Shown here: in pieces, positions 12,046 to 23,984 of the stretch | Numbering within the stretch: the stretch's first letter is position 1 | Layout of the letters: the number at the start of each line of letters is the position of its first letter | Source of the DNA: Cladorhizidae sp. MBARI D1340-BT2 | Taxonomy: Eukaryota; Porifera; Demospongiae; Poecilosclerida; Cladorhizidae | DNA length: 64,000 nucleotides | Assembly: GCA_028752905.1 (NCBI GenBank) | Contig: JAQNBH010000010.1 | Location: forward strand, 11,441,993-11,505,992 | Reading direction: 5' to 3' | The notes under the pieces: generated by a model | Database searches by the model: none | Seen by the model: only the letters and a program-made list of their open reading frames with translations | Told to the model about the DNA's origin: nothing | Made by a program: the position numbers and the translations under genes

Positions 12046-12193
12046 TGTGGTCATGGATGCATTCAAACTTAGTCTGATTCGTAGTAAGTATCCTCATAGC
12101 TACATATTAGGACTCTTCATCTTCATTTTGGTTTGACTGCTGGCAGCTAACCAGGATTTCTTCTAGGTCAGTTGGCATCATCTCATTGTGAGT

Positions 12194-14399
12194 TCATTGG
12201 AAACACAGTGAGCCTTGCTCTAAGACCCAACCATGTTTCAATGGAGATGGAATTTGTGGAGATTTGATCAGTGCTCTCCACCAAATGTATGTTTGAATGT
12301 GTATTTTGAGACTAGATTGGCGAGGTGGGAGTAGGATGATATCTATGCCAATGTCAGTGCTCAGTAGTCCTTTAGATTTCCTTGTTGAAAAGCGTTGGAA
12401 GAAAATATTAAACCTGCAGCTATTGATAAAAGATGTGGTCTTCAAGCCGTATATACCACATGTAAATTTCTCCAACACCTTATGATCCTCTTCAGTGACA
12501 ATTTCATGCATGCCCAGCTGGCCAAAAGTGCTACCAAAAGTGCTAATGAATGCAGGATCACTCAGCATTTTCTCGTAAGGCTTGACCTTCCCCTTTCCCA
12601 TAAATGCACTAGTAGTGTCACAGTCGGTGAATGCATGAAAGCCTAGGACTGCTTCACTAACACTGGCACCAATGTAATGTCGCACTGCATTGATATCGAC
12701 CCTCCTCCTTTTTTTAACCTGATTGCTGATAAGACCATCGTAGGTCAGTGAGTACAACTCAACACCATCACTCGTCAATTCCCAGCACTCTTTACCTAGA
12801 CTAAACATGACCTGGCGACCCTCTAGCCTAGAGGCATATTTTGGAGACTGCCATTCCTTCAAGATAAACTTTGAGAGCTGGCTCTTGTTCAGATTGTTCG
12901 ACAAGAAGCTTTTGAAATCTCAACGGATGCCTGAATGTAGGTGTCATTTACAAAATTGACACGGTGAGTTTTAGGCAAGGTATTCCACAATTGCTCTGCT
13001 AGTTCCTCAAAGGTTCTTGGAATGATTGATTGAGCCTGGATGTGTGCTGCCACATCAATGATGGTAGCAGCATTATGTGGTCTCTCACTTATCTGGAAGT
13101 CCCCTTCAAGATGATGCAGGAGTGTTGATTTGTCTGTTTTCAGTGGGCATCCGCCTGCAGTTGCCATACTCCAAGGAATCACTCCAAGTTCAATTGACAA
13201 TGCTTTCTCCAAACTGATGTTATGTTGAGCAGATAAAAGGACGAGCTGCCGAAACAAATTGCGCTGAGCTTGTATAGAAATACATTTGTTCTTGGCCTTG
13301 ATAGTCTTTCTCTCTGCTTGCTTTGGAATGTCAGACGGTTCCTCTTCTTGATTGGCTCATGAAATTTTCAAAGCCTCCAGATATTCGCAGTTCCAGGAAG
13401 TCTTTCAATGCTCTCTCTCCAGGTGTATCATCAGGGAGGTCGATGACTAGTTCTTGAGATGCAGGAATTCGAGAGGAAAGGCATACAATAACGTTTTGTC
13501 TCTCAGTGTCAAATGGATTGATATAGCTTTTGATCGTGTTCATATATAGTCCTTAACTGCCTCTTCAGACTTCCTAATTTGTGCTGCCCTAACATCTTTG
13601 TGGACTCTTTTTTTCATGCATTTCAGCAATCTCCAACAATGTCAAGAATCCTTGAATCGGAAGCAGCAGCTTCAAATGCAACTTCATTTGCAGCACCTTG
13701 TGGAACATGACTGGAATACATATACTAGTTCACCGAGGTAGTTTGGTTGCCAGAATTTGATGGTATGGCCGAAGTGTTTCATTAGTTTAGCCTTGAGTTT
13801 GTATGTTTTGTAGTCCTGACTATAGAATCTAGGATGATAACATAGCAAATATTCAAGGTATCTCTCCCTCAACATTGTGATACGTTATACGTGTGCTCCC
13901 TTGATGATTTCATTATCCACATGTTCACATACATGGTGAGTTTAGGATCTTGATTTAACTCTTTAATTTCAGACTCACGTGACTTAGAAGCTAACTTGAT
14001 CAGTTTATCAAACTTTTGGTTATGCTTTTTCACCCTCTTACAACACAAGAAGCAATGATCCTGAGGAAGTAGAGTTGATGTGTTGGATTTGCTTTTTTTG
14101 CGAGGATTTTTAACCTCATCACATTCAATCTTCAATCTCACTATGTTTTCGTTTAGTAATTCTTGAAGTTGATATGAAACGCTGATAACACTTACGATGG
14201 TAGCCATGCCTATGATTTACAATGCTATCAGGGATGCCTTCAGATAATACTGCCACACTGCTCAGACTCTTTTTGCCAATTAACTGACGTGTCCTTGCAG
14301 CTTTTTGTATTGATTCAAAGATTGCTTTGCTAACTGAATCCTTGCATCCTGGTGTATGACAGATAATACAATCTGGTTTCTCATCAGCCATTATTACCC
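12194..14399 (-). pseudogene. Transposon-encoded Cys-rich protein with HAFTDCDTTSAF signature (broken)
   Basis: Minus-strand coding remnant in at least five fragments. The N-terminal part (start ATG near 14391) has C..C and H...YHRKC pairs (CIICHTPGC), then a second cysteine pair (CFLCCKRVKKH) at about 14040, consistent with a zinc-binding region. Fragments at 13875-13331 and 13257-12889 follow. The last long frame, 12904-12194, contains the most conserved block, FHAFTDCDTTSAFMGKGKVK, then EKFTCGIYG. This family is abundant in cnidarian, sponge and other animal genomes, usually annotated as uncharacterised. The CD...GKGK layout recalls XPG/FEN1-type nucleases. An acidic segment I associate with this family before the signature appears to be missing. 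Stops and frameshifts make this copy inactive. Confidence 0.75.
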
Positions 14400-14856
14400 A
14401 CCTGGAACAATTAAAAATTACACAAACTCTAGTAGCTAGTCTACAACAGCTAACTAATGGCTGCCTCACCTTGCTTTCAAGTTTCAATGAATTCTGAAGA
14501 TTATAATGTGCAACATCAGTTATACAAATTATCTGTATATTTGAACCTTTATATACAACTAGTCCACAGAGAAGGGCCCTGGTAACACAATAAGCTGGCT
14601 AACAATGAACAGGCTATATACTAGCCAAACAAAGGTAGCTAACAGACAAAAGACTACGCAAGATTGAATACAGGGATGCAGTTAATTAATTAGTAAAACA
14701 AAACCAAGTCTATTCATAAGTTACTACTAATAAAAAGAAACGTACATGAAAAAAACATAAATCAAGTTGATACTACAGTACTATCCAATTGACACTGCCT
14801 AATTAATTACGAATCTATGCAAACTTAATCAACTGCTATTTTTAACCTCATCAGTG

Positions 14857-15166
14857 GCCATATTATTTTTACAATGAAGACCTCAAAATGGACAAATTGT
14901 GTCTCCAATGAATTTCTCCAATCCCAAATTATATTACACATATTTACACATATTTTACATCAATTGGATATAAAAAAAGTATTTGTATCAAATTTAGCCA
15001 GCAGTGCACAGAGGCCATCTTGGATTGCTCATTTACCATACTTGCAACCAAAAATTTCATGTATATCAAGCATTTTTGTAAACACCAGGGCTTAAACTAA
15101 CATAAAATCACAGTGGCAGTTATATAGACTGGGGGGGGAGGAGGGGTTTCGGCAGCCCTTGGACTA
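14857..15166 (-). repeat. Right terminal inverted repeat
   Basis: Reverse complement begins TAGTCCAAGGGCTG, followed by C-rich sequence, CAGTCTATATAAC and the same internal blocks as the left arm. It includes a G-run at 15130-15138. Confidence 0.85.
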
Positions 15167-16370
15167 TTAATATTGCATCCAATACTTCTAAAATAACGTC
15201 ATATTTCTCCAATATACATTTGGACAATCACTTAGTATTGCATCCCACACATCATCATAATTCTCCAGTATACTGTGAAAGGTTTCATTTCACACCATCC
15301 AATGGGGAGGACATAGTGTACGAAATCTAACAGTGCTGGACAACATATCAGCTTTGATAATTTCAAATAATGATTGCCTTTTATGTGAATATTGCTAATT
15401 TAACAATTCACCTGTTTGAACGAGGCCACAACAGCAATACTTAGTGCATATCCATAACATAATGGACACTTCACTCCAAAAACCTGCCATGTTACTTCCC
15501 AAGTCATAACACTGTTCCCGACATGGACAAGTTAAGATTATGTCGTAAGAATACATTCTTCACAATAGACAAAATAGTATTAGCTTTATAGTCGGGGCAT
15601 CGATAAATAATCATAAATGAAGTCCAATGAAGTTTTCAAGGAACACTAGATTAGTATTTGCATGCATGATGCAGTCAGCCAGCTGTTCATGATCTGATGA
15701 ATCAACGCATACATCAGTCATGATTGTAAAATACCATACCTGTTGCACTTCTTTGATCAATTCTCAGAGAAAAGTTTGCAACATCAATTCAATGACTTCA
15801 TTTTGAATTTCCAGACTAGTGTACTTATCAGCCTTTTTATTACGCCACTCAGTAACACCCTGCATATAACATAGATTAATTTTTGATTCGAAAGCACCTC
15901 AACAAATGTCCAAAATTATAAAGCAATAATTTTTGGTGACAACTGACGTTCACCGCAACATCTGCTTGTGGAATGGAAATTGCTTCTACATAATTACTTT
16001 TATGTCTGATGCCAGCCTTTAGGATAACTATTTATTATATCTTACTCACCCGAAGTTGGAGCAAGCATCCTTCCAGTATATATACCCTTTACTGATAAAG
16101 GGTGGCTCTTGTTTGCTGCAGAAATCTTTCAGTAATAATCTGCCAGAGATCAATAGCAACAAAGAACTGAATCATTAGTCTCCTGGTAGTGGACCCAAGT
16201 CCATTGCCTAAACCGAGCAGCATAAAAAAGAACCTTGTCTATCTTTTTGAATCATGAATAATTCTGATGCTGGTGAGGGTCTGTTTGAGCAGCTGAAGTT
16301 CAAAACCATTACTGCTCTGTTGTCGGTCGAAGAAATCCTGTATTAACTTCGTGCCCTCCCGTATCAGTTA

Positions 16371-17760
16371 TTGTCAGAATGCAGCTACTCCCTCCACTGG
16401 CCTACAGTCCTCCACACCACCTTTCCCACCAATGTCCCATCCTTGCTTCTGGCCTTGATACCTCCAATGTTGTCTTGTCAGATCACCACATGGCACCTAA
16501 TAACACCATTGCACCTTCCACTGTTTTCTCTGACTCCTACATCTCGGATGAGCTTGGATTCAATTCAATTCCACTTATCTTCCTTCATTCCCACCCTTTA
16601 CTCCAGTCCCAGGGGCCCATCTTTATCCCCTTCCTTGTGGTAATTCTGGAGACAAGATCTATCACACTCCACCATGTCCCAAAATATGCCAGGGATGCTT
16701 AGGCCAACCTTGTGGATGAAGTCTTCAGTGCCATCGCTGTAGAACCCTCTGCCCTAGCCCCCTGGATAAAGTTTTTCATGTACCTCGGTGGATCCTTTCC
16801 AATCTGGATCCAAAGGCTCTGATAAGGAGGTGCAGGCTGATGATTTTCAGGGTCTATGGTCAGAGGTTGAGTTGGCAGAGGGATGGCTTAAACTTCTCCA
16901 TAGCAGACCAAGAAAGATGCCAAGGAATCTTTGCGGGAATACAATGGCAGATGTGCTCATAGGATGGAGGATGCCAAATACAAGGAGGGCATGCCATGCA
17001 GGCCTGATCTCAGATGGTCTTGCCCCTGGTTCTGCTGAGGTTTACTCCGAGCTATCCAAACTCCCCCAAGTTACCTCTCCTGTCATCCCTGTTCACCCAG
17101 ACCTTCATCCCACCCTGAACTCCACTGAGGGGAGTTGCCGGAGCTTTGAGATCTTTGCCAAATTGTTCAGTCCCTGGACCTTTCTTTTTCACGGCCAAAC
17201 ATTTCAAGGAAGCTATATTTTGTCCCACCCCAGACCATGCTAATAAATGTCTTCTGGCTTTGGTCAAGGTTATCAACTTTCTATATGCTGGCTATGCCCC
17301 ACCTGAAGTTGTGCCTTACCAATTTGGAGCCACTCTCTATTCCTGTAAGAAGAAAAGTGGTATGCTGATTGCTGTGGGGGAGGTTTTACATTGCCTCATC
17401 TCCAAATGCCTCTCACATCATCAACATCCTGACTCCAGTCCAGGTGGGTGTTGGAGTGCCTGTTATGTGAATCCATTGCCCACTCCATGACTAGAGTTCA
17501 GGTGGACTCCAACATCCAACCTGAGAAAAACTGGATACTACTAGTCCTGGACTTTTCTACCTTCAATTGCATGGTGAATTGAGGTCCCACATTTCCTCCA
17601 TGTCCGCATGTCTGGAGATGTGTTATGGTGGCCAACTAACCCTTCACCTTGGTGACCACAATATCACTATCTCTAGTTGCTGTGGAGTCCAGCTTGGTGA
17701 CCCTTTTTAGGTCCTTAGGGCTTTTCCTTGGGCGCTTTAACCTCATTGTTGAGTGGATAT
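16371..17760 (+). pseudogene. Non-LTR retrotransposon reverse transcriptase remnant (B2)
   Basis: Paralog of 6922-8290, with the same domain order. The stretch at 17146-17490 keeps YAGYAPPEVVPYQFGATLYS and KKKSGMLIAVGEVLHCLI with a 6-bp in-frame deletion relative to B1. Around 17525-17720 the frames for LDFSTFNCM and for a GVQLGDP motif are slightly better preserved than in B1 (B1 has the change in the QGD region). It is degraded by multiple frameshifts. The element was already dead before B duplicated, since most disruptions are shared. Confidence 0.75.
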
Positions 17761-19756
17761 GATGACTATTTTTCATAGCTGATGCTTTACCATACATAAA
17801 ATTAGGGTTGGCAATTCTACAGTTGATCATAACAGATGTCTAATTCATTATTTCTTTGCTGTTGTTATTAATGTTATTAATGCTTTGCAATACATGGTGA
17901 GTGGTGATACAGAGAGAAATGAATGAAAAAATATATGCACTTAAGGTCATCATGTCATGTCAAGACATAATTATGTAAATGGTTGGGAATTTGGGAAAGG
18001 GATATTTCGGACATTTGTTACAAGACATACAAAGTGAAGGGTTCATAGGTTTGCAAAAAGTGATAGCCAAGGAAAAAATTAAACTTATGATTTATTTTAT
18101 TGTAGATGGAGTTTGGGAAATGTCAATGCAGGCTAATGAGTTAATATGCAGAGATGAGGTCGAAGATAATGGGGGACTCGGACATGAAAAGTTTACATGG
18201 TGCTGAAGGTGAAGATAGCAATATAATTACTAATATAAAAATTATCAACTGGATCTTTGCTTAACTTGGAGTAAAATAATCATGGAATTCCAGATACACC
18301 ATTAGAGGTAGTAAGTTCAAATTGATGAAAAGAAGCAACTAATAATTGATTGTTTATTTTTTGCTCTCTCAAGCGAGTTGGTTTTTGTGCTTGGACAGAA
18401 GAAGTGTAGAAGCTTTACTTGAACCAAAGGAAGTTTCTCGATGGTGGATGAAGCCAACCACTATCTAGCAATGAAGGCAATAAAAAAGCAACTACAGTTA
18501 CTCTGTGTGTATGCCCAAGGTGCAGACAGTCAAAGTTGAATGCCCATACCTCCACAGTTCTAACTCCTAATTTAAAAATGCTAGAGAGAAGAATTTAGTA
18601 CCAGTGGCTAGAGGAAGACCTCCTCCACTAAATAAGTGTTTTCTTTAATAAACACTAAAACGTGAGTTGGTTGTAAATCAATTTCAAAAATTAATTTTCC
18701 ACCCGCATTTTAGCACAACCACATATTTTTGTTGATCTTCATAACTTTTTAAAAAAATTTTAAGATCTGCGGATAATTTTAGTGCAGAAAGATAATTATT
18801 TCACATGCTTTCTAGAAATGTATTTATTGATGCTAAACATATAATGTTCTCTAAATATATACTGGCAAAAAGTCATGCACCTAAAAACTGGTATTAGAAA
18901 AACAAAGGGAAAAAAGCTTCCTCGGGCAGTAGACAATTCCCACTCACAGATTAGTAATAAAACTTCAGTTAATCAAAAGAGAATATCAAAATACCAACCC
19001 CCCCCCCCAACATTTTTTTGGTGGGATTAATATATATATATATACCAGTATATATATATATATTAATAATTAGTACCAAAATGTTCATGTATAACTTGTA
19101 AAAAGGTTTTCCAATGAAAGTATACAGCAGAGAATAAGCCATAAAATGATAGTAAATATTTGTATAATGTATTTTTTGGTACCATAGGATTTTTAATCAA
19201 ATAATAATTCACATTCTCTATGAATTGCTATCAAAGTTTGAGCTTCTATACTCCATCTGTCCATGTTTCTAAAAGGGAACGAGAGCCACAAAAGTATGCC
19301 ATTAATTAAACCATGAAAACTGCTCTTTAGCTTAAAATGGTCACTAAAGCATGACAAATTATATTAAATGGAGTTCTTAGCTGTGAGAAAGCTATAGCTA
19401 CAGACCTCATCTGTAGCTATAATACTGGGCATGATCCAAAGTCATCATATTAACTTCTAACTTAATAAGCACCCAGAGCTTAAAGGGTACACACAACTTA
19501 ATCGTTATGGTTGTCAATACAGCTCTTGACCATAGCTACAAAACCACAGTTCTATTAGCATCTCCACTGATCTGGGCCTAGGAACAATAAGGAAGTTTAC
19601 TGATAAAAAACTACAATGCTAATTGCTACAGCCTCCCTGAATCCCACAGATTTATTGTTGTCTAGTTGTGGAGGTATGATTAATTTGGAAATAGTTGTCA
19701 TGTGTATACGAGTGGATTTTGCATGCCAAAAAAATACAGTTATGTGCACAGATTTT

Positions 19757-20720
19757 TCCCCTGCAGAACAGTTCACTGTTTATTTCCCTGAGTAGACAGA
19801 GGAAGGAAGTTGTGAGAGCTTCTAGTGAGACCTAATATGGAGTATGCAGCCAAAGTGTGGTGGAGAGGAGGACATAATTCTTGGAAGAAGTTGGAGTCAG
19901 CACATATGAGAGTCGGTAGGAGATTATTGGAGGCAAGTAATACTGTAGCAGGAGTAGCAATACGGGGAGATGTGGGGTGGAGAAAGCTGGAGGAGAGGAG
20001 GGAAGAGATGAGGGTTTTGTTTGTTAGAAGATTAGAATTGTTGAAACAGAGCAGATTGGTAAAAAATAGTTGTAATGAACTAAGAGAGGATGGAGGAATC
20101 GGATGGTGGAATGAATATGAGATCTTGTGGAGAAAATACGAGATAAACAACGAGGTTGGTTCAGTAAGTAAGTGGAAGGGGAAAATGAAGGTAAGAAATG
20201 AGAAGTATTGGGAGGAGGAGGATGTAAATGGCAAAGAGTATGCTGAAGTTCTATGAATTGGCTAAGGATGGTGGAGAGGTATGTTAGGTCAATGCATGTT
20301 TAGGAAGGTGTGCGGTTGCAATTTAGATCGTCAGCTGGGTTATTAGAGGATAAGAAACAATGTGGTATAACTATGGATGAGAGGTGTATCATGTGTGATA
20401 GTAGAGCAGAGGAAGATGACGGACATTTCTTGGTAATATGTGAGGAATTCAAGAGGGGTTGGCTGCTGGTTGATGAGGTGTGCAGAATTGTGGGGCTAGA
20501 CAGTGGCTGGATGAATATAGAAGAGTGGATAAAGATGCAAAGGCAGCATTGCTGGTTGGGGAAAGGTGTGGAGGGAGTAAGTGATGCAGTGATGGGGGTG
20601 GATGTATATGTATTGGGTTCGGAAGTGGTGGCTGAGGAGAAGGGAACTGTTGTATGGTGAGCTGAGGAATGATCTTTGGCCCCCTCCTTCCCTCTTCCCT
20701 GGGCAGCAGGACACTCATAA
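19757..20720 (+). pseudogene. 5'-truncated LINE: RT thumb and C-terminal zinc knuckle
   Basis: Begins exactly where block B2 ends. The plus-strand frame 19825-20256 reads LVRPNMEYAAKVWW just after its start, typical of the post-RT region of non-LTR retrotransposons (LRP..EYGAEVW). A second frame, 20310-20660, contains C..C(8)H....C (CIMCDSRAEEDDGHFLVICE), the cysteine-histidine knuckle near the C-terminus of many LINE ORF2 proteins. One frameshift separates them. A pyrimidine-rich stretch follows the stop (about 20670-20700), as in the second copy near 28420. The 5' truncation is the usual outcome of incomplete reverse transcription. A related 3' fragment is at 28200-28470. Confidence 0.82.
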
Positions 20721-20825
20721 CTATTAGTATTATTATGGATATTATTATTAATTAAGTATTAATATAGATTGTTCTTAAGTGTTAGTTACTGTTACATAGT
20801 CTCACACTGTGCTGTAGTTATTTGG

Positions 20826-22660
20826 GTTGGCCTTAACAGGTATTAGGAATTTCTTGACTGCTTTGATCTTCAATAGTTCCGGTTGAATGGTTCCACCTCC
20901 AACAACATGGCCAAGAAATACACACTAGTCCATCCCAAAAGTACATTTCTTTGTCTTTGCTCCCAAACCGGCTTCATCTAGTCGATGTAGAACTTCTTGA
21001 AGGTACATGAGATGCTTCTCCCATATTGAATAACACCAGGTCATCCAACTATGATGCTGCAAACTCCATTTCACAAATGACCGTCTTTGAAATGCAAGAG
21101 CTCCTTGGAGACCAAATGGCACTGGAATAAGCCAAATGGAGTCACAAAAAGCAAGTTTTCGCTCGAGCTTCCCTGGCCAATGAAACTTGCCAATAACATT
21201 TGGTAATATTCAGAGTGGATATATCCCTGGCTTGACCCAATCAACTCATTAATGCAGGGCATCGGGTAGACTTCCGAATTAGATACTTCATTCAGCTCCT
21301 GTAGTCCACACACAGTTATGGACAACATTGTCCTTCTTCACAGGTGCATTCCACTCACTGGATGTTGGTTTGGTGCTTCTACTTTTCAGCATTTCCCTAA
21401 CTCTTATTTCACTGAATCTCTATACGCATGTGGCAGTCGGTATGGGGGTAGCTGTACAGCTCTTCACTTCCCAACTTGATCCCATGTAGAATTTTGTCAG
21501 TCCTTCCTCGAGTCCTTTCGTTCTTTCATAGCTCTCTTTCTCAGCATTGACGAATCCAACATCATCATCTGATCACCCCGTTTCTCTTGCATTAACTGAT
21601 CTCCTATCTTTGGGATCTCATCCTCAATAACATTGCTTGACCACAGAGAAATTCCATTTCCCTACACATCACCAAATACATCCTCAGTCAGGTATGTGGT
21701 CACTGGGAATGAAACTTCCTTAACATACAATTTGGTACTTCTTCTTTCAACCGTGCATCTCTATTGGGTAATTTACTTTACCAATTTTCTTCCTTAGTTT
21801 GTAGGGTATGTAGAGCCAATAACTTTGAAGTATCAGTAGGTAGTAACACCAGCATTTCATATTGACATCCAACTCACGCAGCCTGCATTGTGATCATACC
21901 AGGTCTTCTGATGTGTCTAAGCTTTTCTTTTACTGCTTCCATCATCTTCTCCATTTTCTTTGTCATGGCGGAGAGCATGCTCTCTTTGTTTTTCTACTCA
22001 GCTACCCAGGATTGATTTAGGACATCAAGGGTTCCTCAAGCATGTCTGCCGTACAATAATTCGAAGGAAAATAATCTTATTGCTTGTGGAACCTCTAGAT
22101 GTGTGAATAGAAAATAGTATATGAGCTTGTCTCAGTCCTTTCCTTGCTGTCTTTCTCAGCATTGACTTCAAGGTCATGCTACCAGCCCATGGCTGTGGAT
22201 GGTATGGGGTTATGCATATTGGATGCACGAGGAACATTCTGTAGATCTCTGTGAGGAGTTACAAGGTAAAGTTGGTGCTGTGCTCAGTATCTCCTTGAGT
22301 ATCCCCACTAAAGAGAACAGTGTGACCAATTCCTCTGCAACATGCTCAGCATTGCAATTTCAGAGGTATTCATCTGGGTATATAGTACCATAATTGCAAA
22401 TAATAATAAGATACCATTTTCCTGATTGGCTCCTTCATAGTGGTCCTATGATGTCTATAGCTATGCATGAAATGGTTCAGTCATAATGGGTAGGGGAACC
22501 AATGGTGCTTTATGCCCCTTTAGTGCTGCCTTCTGGCAGATTTACAGAGTTGTAAGTACTTCACCACATCCTTGCAAATTGTACCAGTAGAACTGCTGCA
22601 GAATTCGGTCTGCCATTTTGTTCCCAGGTGACCTATCAGTGGTATATTGTTGGCTAACTA
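20826..22660 (-). pseudogene. Second Gmr1-like Ty3/gypsy remnant (integrase then RT)
   Basis: Distinct from family A but with the same unusual order on the minus strand. At 22660-22560 is the end of the integrase zinc domain (MADRILQQFYWYNLQG), followed by LVPLPIM at the entry to the integrase core. At 22237-22025 is the core C-terminus (TPYHPQP...LKSMLRKTAR). At about 21850 comes VLLPTDTSKLLA, the post-integrase segment. Around 21480-21330 are the RT start and the CVDYR region, at 21328-21071 the FVTPFGLFQ palm motif, at 21122-20925 MPFGLQGA and then AGLGAKTKKCTFGMD, and finally FLGHVV near 20880. Many frameshifts; the RT YLDD region reads MTWCYS, so the catalytic box is lost. Not functional. 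Confidence 0.85.
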
Positions 22661-23984
22661 CAGAACTGGACTGTGACATTTGAGCAACGGATGACTAAAG
22701 AGTTCTACAAGTTCTACTCTGAGCAATGGAGGACAATATCAAATCAGTTACAAATTCCAACTCAGAGCTTCAGTGACAGCAGGATTTTTTAACACTTATT
22801 CTAAAAAATCAAAAATAATAACTTTCTAAAAACAACAACAGCAAAAAATAATGACAATAATGGTTGAGGTCAGAAGGAGTCCAGTTGGGCGAATCATTGA
22901 GACTGGCCTCTGCCAACAGAGATGGTGGGTATCTTCTTGATATTCAAGCAATTGATTTATGGAGTTGTCAGCCAAGATGATTTCAATGTACAGATATTTG
23001 ACCTATACCTGACCAAGCTATAACTCTAGAAAATAGAACTTGTGAAGTTGAACATGGTGTCTTCACACCTAGGGAGAAGAGAGGACTTTACAAACATAAT
23101 TGCTGTGATGAAAAATTTCCCCTAATCTTCTACATGGTATGGCTGAGATGCATGTTAATTTTTGCTGGCGTAAGAGGGAGTATTGTCATGACTACTTAGT
23201 ACTACATCAAGGAAGTCCTCGTCTGATATGAAAGTCCACTGAATATTTGAGCTTGACGCCTCTCTCAAGTTTCATTTTATTTTCATCAGTCCTCATGACC
23301 TCACGAAGGGGGTGGGGGGGGGGGGGGTGAGGGTAGGTTGAAAGTGTATGGGTGGACAATGCCAAAAGGCCATAATTTCAATCCATCAACAAGAAAACCT
23401 GTCAAAGGCAATCAAGACCTTGCACACAGAACATTGCAAGGAAAAGTGGCCCACCATCTGGACTCCCTCACAGTCAGAGAAAATACAAAGACTTTCTTCT
23501 TTGGAGGAAGAAAATAGGGTTTGGCTTAAGGATGGACTTCCTGTAGGATAGCGGGCTTTGATTGTCCGATACTCGACCGACTTCATTGTACATGAAACAC
23601 TTGGTCAAGTGCAAAATATGATCATGTGGTCACAATCTTCCAACATCATTCAAAATGGTTGCTCATTGCTTTAGATATGGCGTCAAGATAGAAACTAATC
23701 AGAAGCCTAAAACTCCTATTAGGAGAGGATGACAAGATTTGTGGCTACAAAGAAGGGGGAAAACCCTCACACTACCATCCCTCCAGAGCTACTCGACCAC
23801 TTGCCTTGTTTGCCTTAAGGCATCAAAGGTTCCATAGACAGATTGACAGTGTTGGAGGAAGCTATTTTGTATTGGTCAGGCAAAAATTTAGGTAGAACAT
23901 GAAAACAGAACTACTTTCAACGACAAAGGAATACTAATAAATTACAGTGAGTTATGAGTTTATTTAAAGCTATATACCAAAGAT
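22661..23984. other. Gene-free stretch with poly-G tract
   Basis: No recognisable coding domain on either strand. Contains a G-rich run at about 23307-23335. Short open frames here (for example 23348-23551) match nothing I know. Confidence 0.6.

Larger units (their letters stand above)
11733..15166 (-). mobile_element. 3.4-kb DNA transposon with ~310-bp TIRs and TTA target duplication (candidate Academ type)
   Basis: Element with long imperfect terminal inverted repeats: 11733-12045 aligns in reverse complement with 14857-15166. The best block is 11761-11808 against 15092-15138 (CAGTCTATATAAC and then GATTTTATGTTAGTT). Both ends start TAG(A/T)CCA. The element is flanked by TTA at 11730-11732 and 15167-15169; the paralogous site in B1 (5528-5531) is uninterrupted, differing by one A. 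It encodes a degraded cysteine-rich protein with a conserved HAFTDCDTTSAF signature on the minus strand. A 3-bp duplication plus a nuclease-like GCD-type motif fits the Academ superfamily (XPG-nuclease transposases, 3-4-bp duplications), but this assignment is inference. Confidence 0.8.
10285..19756. repeat. Block B, copy 2, interrupted by a DNA transposon
   Basis: Direct tandem copy of 4048-10284, longer only because of the 3.4-kb insertion at 11733-15166. It resumes colinear with B1 after the insertion (15170 corresponds to about 5531) and ends at gtgcacagatttt, after which LINE sequence begins. The B1/B2 junction shares at most a base or two between unit end and unit start. Gene-free parts (10285-11729, 15170-16370, 17760-19756) are AT-rich with microsatellite (TA tract 19029-19062) and homopolymer runs and nothing recognisable. 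Confidence 0.92.

Noticed and set aside
19773..20718. Proline/serine-rich minus-strand open frames over the LINE
   Set aside because: Antisense shadows of the plus-strand LINE coding remnant, which carries the recognisable motifs.
23300..23340. G-rich tract as a left TIR for the hAT transposase
   Set aside because: Superficially mirrors the C-rich patch at 26429-26465, but there is no base-level inverted match and no target duplication.
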